Assembly (NCBI GenBank): GCA_038502055.1
Contig: JAXRKN010000028.1
Coordinates: forward strand, 558,001 to 622,000
Origin: Tanytarsus gracilentus
Lineage: Eukaryota > Arthropoda > Insecta > Diptera > Chironomidae
Direction of reading: 5' to 3'
Length of the DNA: 64,000 nt
Part shown: positions 60,059 through 64,000 of the stretch, one piece after another
How the letters are laid out: every line of letters begins with the position of its first letter
How positions within the stretch are numbered: the stretch's first letter is position 1
The notes under the pieces: model-generated
The model's database searches: none
What the model saw: only the letters and a program-made list of their open reading frames with translations
Told to the model about the DNA's origin: nothing
Program-made: the position numbers and the translations under genes

Positions 60059-63000
60059 TTAAAAGTGTGAAAATCCATCGGAATTGCGTAAAAAATGTCC
60101 ACGTTGAAAAAATGTTGGTGGAAGATCGAAAAGTTGATTGGAGGTTGTAATTGGACGTGGCGTTGTTGCGGAGCCAGAGTTGAGACTCGATGAGCTGATT
60201 CCTCGCAGATAATTGTCATCGCCAATTGGAATTTTCTTGCTTCCTATTTTCATGTCTTTTTGTTCTTTATTTCTGTGATTTCGATGAATTTGTTCTAGTT
60301 TAGTTGCCTCATCGTTGAGCTTACGGAGTGTCTGGCGGGTGAGTTCGATTTCTTCACTTTTTGGCATGCCGGCATCAAAGAATTTCGACATGGACATCAT
60401 ATTGCCTATGAGAGAAAAACATTCTCAAGTGAGTGAGTCATAAAATGAGAGAAAACTTCTCGAAACTCACCAACGACGAGCGTATGCAATCGCTGTAGAT
60501 CTCTAGCCGGGTCTAATTGCGTCACAAGATCCATCTCAAGTGGTGTTTCATCAAGCGTCTTACAGCCTTTCGCATTCTGATCTCGCTCGTTACAGCTGCA
60601 CACGAAAGAAAATTGATGTCATAAATTATTTCAACAAAAAAAATATTGTGTTATAACTCACCATGTCCACTCGCCATTAATAAAAGCACATGGATGGAAG
60701 GTATCGAGACGTCGTTTATTATTTTCACATATCTTACTTAATAGATCCACCCACGCTTTTTCCTCTACGCAATTAGCCATTTGAATGTACAACGGACGAT
60801 CCTTGCGCGAAATCTAAATTAGCGAAAAAAATGTTTCAAAACCCACACGTGGGTGTTGCCGCGTAACCCACTTGTAACAGATCAGTGTTTGAAAATCAAG
60901 TGCATAAAAAATGAGTTTAAGTCAATCCGGACACTTTGGCTGTCCGTGGCAGTCCTGTTCGACAATTTTTCAAAAATCGTCTATGTCATTAGATTCCTGG
61001 TCCAATTACGAGTTCAACGATACCCATGAAGTCATAGTTCTGAAAAATGGACATTTTGGCTGTCCGTGGCACTACTGGCCGGCCTTGATTAGCAATAGAC
61101 ACCAATCATCTATGTCAATAGATTCCTGGTCCAATCACGAGTTCAACGATACCCATGAAGCCATAGTTCTGAAAAATGGACATTTTGGCTGTCCGTGGCA
61201 CTACTGGCCGTCCATGATGGACATTCATCAAAAATCATCAATGCCATTCAGTTCCTGGTTCAATTACGAGTTCAACGAGATACATGAAGCCATAGTTCTG
61301 AAAAATGAACATTTTGGCTGTCCGTGGCACTGCTGGCCGGCCATGATGGACATTCCTCAAAAATCATCTATATCAATCGATTCCTGGTCCAATCACGAGT
61401 TCAACGATACCCATGAAACCATAGTTCTGAAAAATGGACATTTTGGCTGTCTGTGGCACGACCATAGGTCACGACTCGAAAAATCATGTATGTCAATCGA
61501 TTCCTGGTCAAGTTACGAATCAATGCCAATCGATTTCTGGTCCAATCACGAGTTCAACGATACCCATGAAGCCATATAAGAAAAAATTTGTATGAAAAAT
61601 GGACGTTATGGCCGTCCATGGCACGACCATAGGTCATGACTCAAAAAATAGTCAGTGCCTGCACATATAGACCCTAAGAGCTACCATCTGGCGAAAACTA
61701 GAAGTCTCTAGCTGGTCCAGGGACCGAGATCTCGCTTGTGCAGACGGACGGACGGACGGACGGACGGACAGACGGACGGACGGACGGACGGACGGAATCA
61801 CGAGCATATAAGCGTTACACCACTTTGTGGGTTACGCTAAAAAGTGAAAGAAGAAAAAAGAGAAGCGACCATGAGTACAGTGAATGAACAGGAAATTATT
61901 ATATCAACATGTAATCCGATCTGCAAACTTCATCATTTCACAAACGTCGTCAATCAACGTGAGACGCGGTGATGAGAAAAAATATGAAAGAAACAAAAAT
62001 GTTTTTCGCTGAAAAATTTTAAGAAATGAGTTAAGTGCTGCGTAGCTTTTCATTTCCAAAAATTAATTTCGTTTATGCGATGACTCTTATTCATCGAGAG
62101 TGAAATCATCATGAGAGTCAATTAAAAATCTCTCACAGACATGTTAGGATGCGGTTTTAATCAACAAAATTAGCTTAAGTAACTTGAAATAGTCTGCAGC
62201 AGTCGCTCATCATCCGGAAGCTTGTGGTTCATGAATCAGGTGAAGCGGAAAGTTTTTTCTTGCTCACATTTTCCCTTTCCTTTCACAATAAAGCACAAAG
62301 AATTGTCGGCTGTCATCATTTCCAGCCGAAACGATCACAACAATAATTATAAAAAATGATGACGACATGGGTAAAAAAGAAGAAAGACAAAGAACAACCC
62401 TGACAGATTCCAATTAAGATCTAATTAACATTTTTTAAAACTCTCACTATACAAATGGACAGCAGAGAGTCTTAATCGTCGAAAAAAAAAAGTGAGGAGT
62501 GACAAAGTGATGGATGAAAGTCACTCTGTCGCACGCGCAAAACTTTTCTTTTATGGAAATTATGAGTAAAAAAATTATTAATGTCAGTAATTGGTTCGAA
62601 ATAAGATCTCAGCGTTTTAGATTAGATTGAGAAAAATGCAATTATGAAAATATCAGAATTACGCGAATGAGATGCCTCAAGTGAGAGTTGCGAGAGCAAG
62701 AAGAAAAGCAGATGGAAGCTTAAATTGGAACACGAGTTCTCAAGCCCATCTGGCGCGCATTATGTACCTCAGAGGAAAAAATTAGTTTTTTCAGAATTAC
62801 TATCATAATCCGCAATTTCACTCGAGATCTATTGAAATACTCACACACCGCAAAACCATCAAAGAAGATTACAACTAGAGAAACCGTTTTCCCATCATTA
62901 TTATTTTATTTCGCCTCTATTTTGCATAATTCATCAGTCATTTTTTATAGCGTAACGTGCGAGCGTAAGATGGCATATGGAAGCGAATCAGAATCGAGTC

Positions 63001-64000
63001 CAATGAACCAATTTTCAGAAAAATGTCTACAATTTGTCACGCGAATATATCTTTTATCATGCGACAGAGAAATTATTACAATTAGAAGAAAAAAATAAGG
63101 TTGAGTTATTATTGCGGAAGAGGAGGGTCATGAAGAAGAATTTTTTTATATGACTTTCGACTCGGGAAGTTTGTACATAAAATTTATGATGTATTGAAAT
63201 TGATGGAAATACTTTAATAATTTTTAAAAAATTGTAATAAAATAATAATCTGAGTTTCACGTCCCTCGAGTGATTGACAACGAAGAAGATAATTTTTTTT
63301 ACTGCTCGTGGGCGGTGAAGTTTGCAGCTTATGATAATGACACACATTAAAGAAGCTCTCAACTCACCCGTACAATATTTTGTAGTTTAAAACTCTTCTC
63401 CTCAAGCCTCTCGACGGCCACAAGTTCCGTTAGTGGAATATCACAGATTGGTCGTTTGCCCTTCGCTTTTGCGTAGCTTAGCGAGTGCGTTGTCAGTCGG
63501 AAGTAGCGCTGCTTGAAATTCCGACGTCCAAAACGCTTTCGGTTTTGTGCATGCTTCGTCATCATCCTGTACAGAAATTTATATTGCGAGGGAGGAGTGA
63601 AGAATAAATAAAAAATTAGTTTCAAATTACACACGGCGAGCTTGTGCGCGCACCAAGAGTAGAAATTGCAAACTCATAAATTTTATAATAGTTCTTGGAA
63701 ATGAAAAGAAACTGATGAGATATAAAAATGGACAGAGCACAATATTGACATTGGAGGCTTGCTTGCAGAAGAATAAGAAAACTCACCATTCTCTGCTTTG
63801 TTCAAAGATTTATGAGTGCAAAAAAGTGTTGAGAGAATTTTTTTTGTATTTTTTAGAAACAGTTCAATAAGTTTAAATAAGGCATTCTTACCCGTCTTTA
63901 AGCAGTATCGGTTCATGTGGTATTGTCTCCATATCATGATCATCAATTACTGTCGAGATGGCATCGAGAAACTGCTTGACCGCACCAACATGCTTATCCG
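60059..64000 (-). CDS. Gap1: Gap1/RASA-type Ras GTPase-activating protein, 3' part
   Basis: Proteins of this family switch off Ras at the membrane. The window holds the last five exons (minus strand): 64000-63892 (incomplete), 63566-63368, 60813-60662, 60595-60471 and 60405-60059. They encode the PH domain (RKRFGRRNFKQRYFRLTTHSL; AVERLEEKSFKLQ; PLYIQMANCVEEKAWVDLL). A Btk-type zinc motif follows (HP before CAFINGEWTCC, then CNERDQNAKGC), and then a C-terminal helix and a tail with IPIGDDNYLRGISSSS, a motif like one near the end of vertebrate RASA3. The C2 and RasGAP domains lie to the right, outside the window. The 2.55 kb intron 60814-63367 contains a HINE-like element whose end lies about 10 bases from the acceptor at 60814-60815. 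Confidence 0.9.
60825..61843 (+). mobile_element. HINE/DINE-1-like non-autonomous element, copy B
   Basis: The second, nearly identical copy of the element at 50869-51855, in the same orientation. It has the same 5' hairpin, subterminal repeats, 129-base core units and CTAA-ending 3' hairpin. The (GGAC)n run is longer (61743-61796), and one early unit has a replaced segment (near 61092-61108). The core carries an open frame of 222 codons from 60911, unbroken because the unit is a multiple of three. The 5' flank TTAGCG matches the inverted CGCTAA at the 3' end, which copy A lacks. It lies in the Gap1 intron in antisense orientation to Gap1. Confidence 0.65.
61844..63367. other. Remaining part of the large Gap1 intron
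   Basis: AT-rich intronic DNA between copy B and the exon 63368-63566. No exon or RNA gene is convincing on either strand. Confidence 0.55.
63567..63891. other. Gap1 intron
   Basis: Donor GTAAGA on the minus strand at 63891, acceptor beside 63566. 325 bases, nothing else seen. Confidence 0.7.

Overview
This is an AT-rich eukaryotic nuclear window that reads as an insect genome, most likely a fly and possibly a nematoceran such as a midge. The basis is compact genes with GT-AG introns of about 50-70 bases mixed with long AT-rich introns, opa-like CAG/CAA tracts, and gene families typical of Diptera. Two dispersed repeats also resemble dipteran HINE/DINE-1 elements. I assembled gene models by hand from splice signals and reading-frame phase. 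Names rest on recognised family motifs, not on a search.

Layout. 526-1539 (+): last two exons of an unidentified proline-rich protein. 3942-26537 (+): a receptor guanylyl cyclase locus. One set of five exons (3942-7194) and another set of two exons (18825-21122) each encode a signal peptide plus the first half of an ANF-type ligand-binding domain. Both end in the same splice phase, and both can join one shared body (21675-26537) carrying the rest of the ectodomain, a transmembrane helix, a kinase-homology domain and a cyclase. An intronless gene of 261 codons lies antisense inside one of its introns (23394-24179). The 11.6 kb between the two 5' exon sets holds two related inverted-repeat elements built around a 120-base tandem unit.

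27784-33562 (-): Dot1/grappa histone H3K79 methyltransferase, divergent from Sas-4/CPAP at 34221-37034 (+). Sas-4 converges on mitochondrial ribosomal protein L44 (37132-38216, -), which in turn shares a 163-base divergent promoter with the ribosome-maturation nuclease NOB1 (38380-39778, +). Then follow a PAF-AH Ib alpha-subunit homologue lacking catalytic Ser and His (40207-41114, +), an unidentified secreted protein (41958-42860, +), about 4.8 kb of gene-poor DNA with a fold-back element, and CFAP70, a ciliary TPR protein (47668-50384, -).

53127-59029 (+): a complete twelve-exon adenylyl cyclase of the AC8/Ac78C type. 60059-64000 (-): the 3' part of a Gap1/RASA-type Ras GTPase-activating protein, running off the right end.

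The genes form no operon or single pathway. Themes are cyclic-nucleotide signalling (two cyclase genes), centriole and cilium (Sas-4, CFAP70), ribosome function (mRpL44, NOB1) and Ras control. The most unusual points are the two interchangeable receptor ectodomain halves, the nested antisense gene, and a tandem monomer shared by two structurally different mobile-element families. One of those elements ends about 10 bases from a Gap1 splice acceptor.
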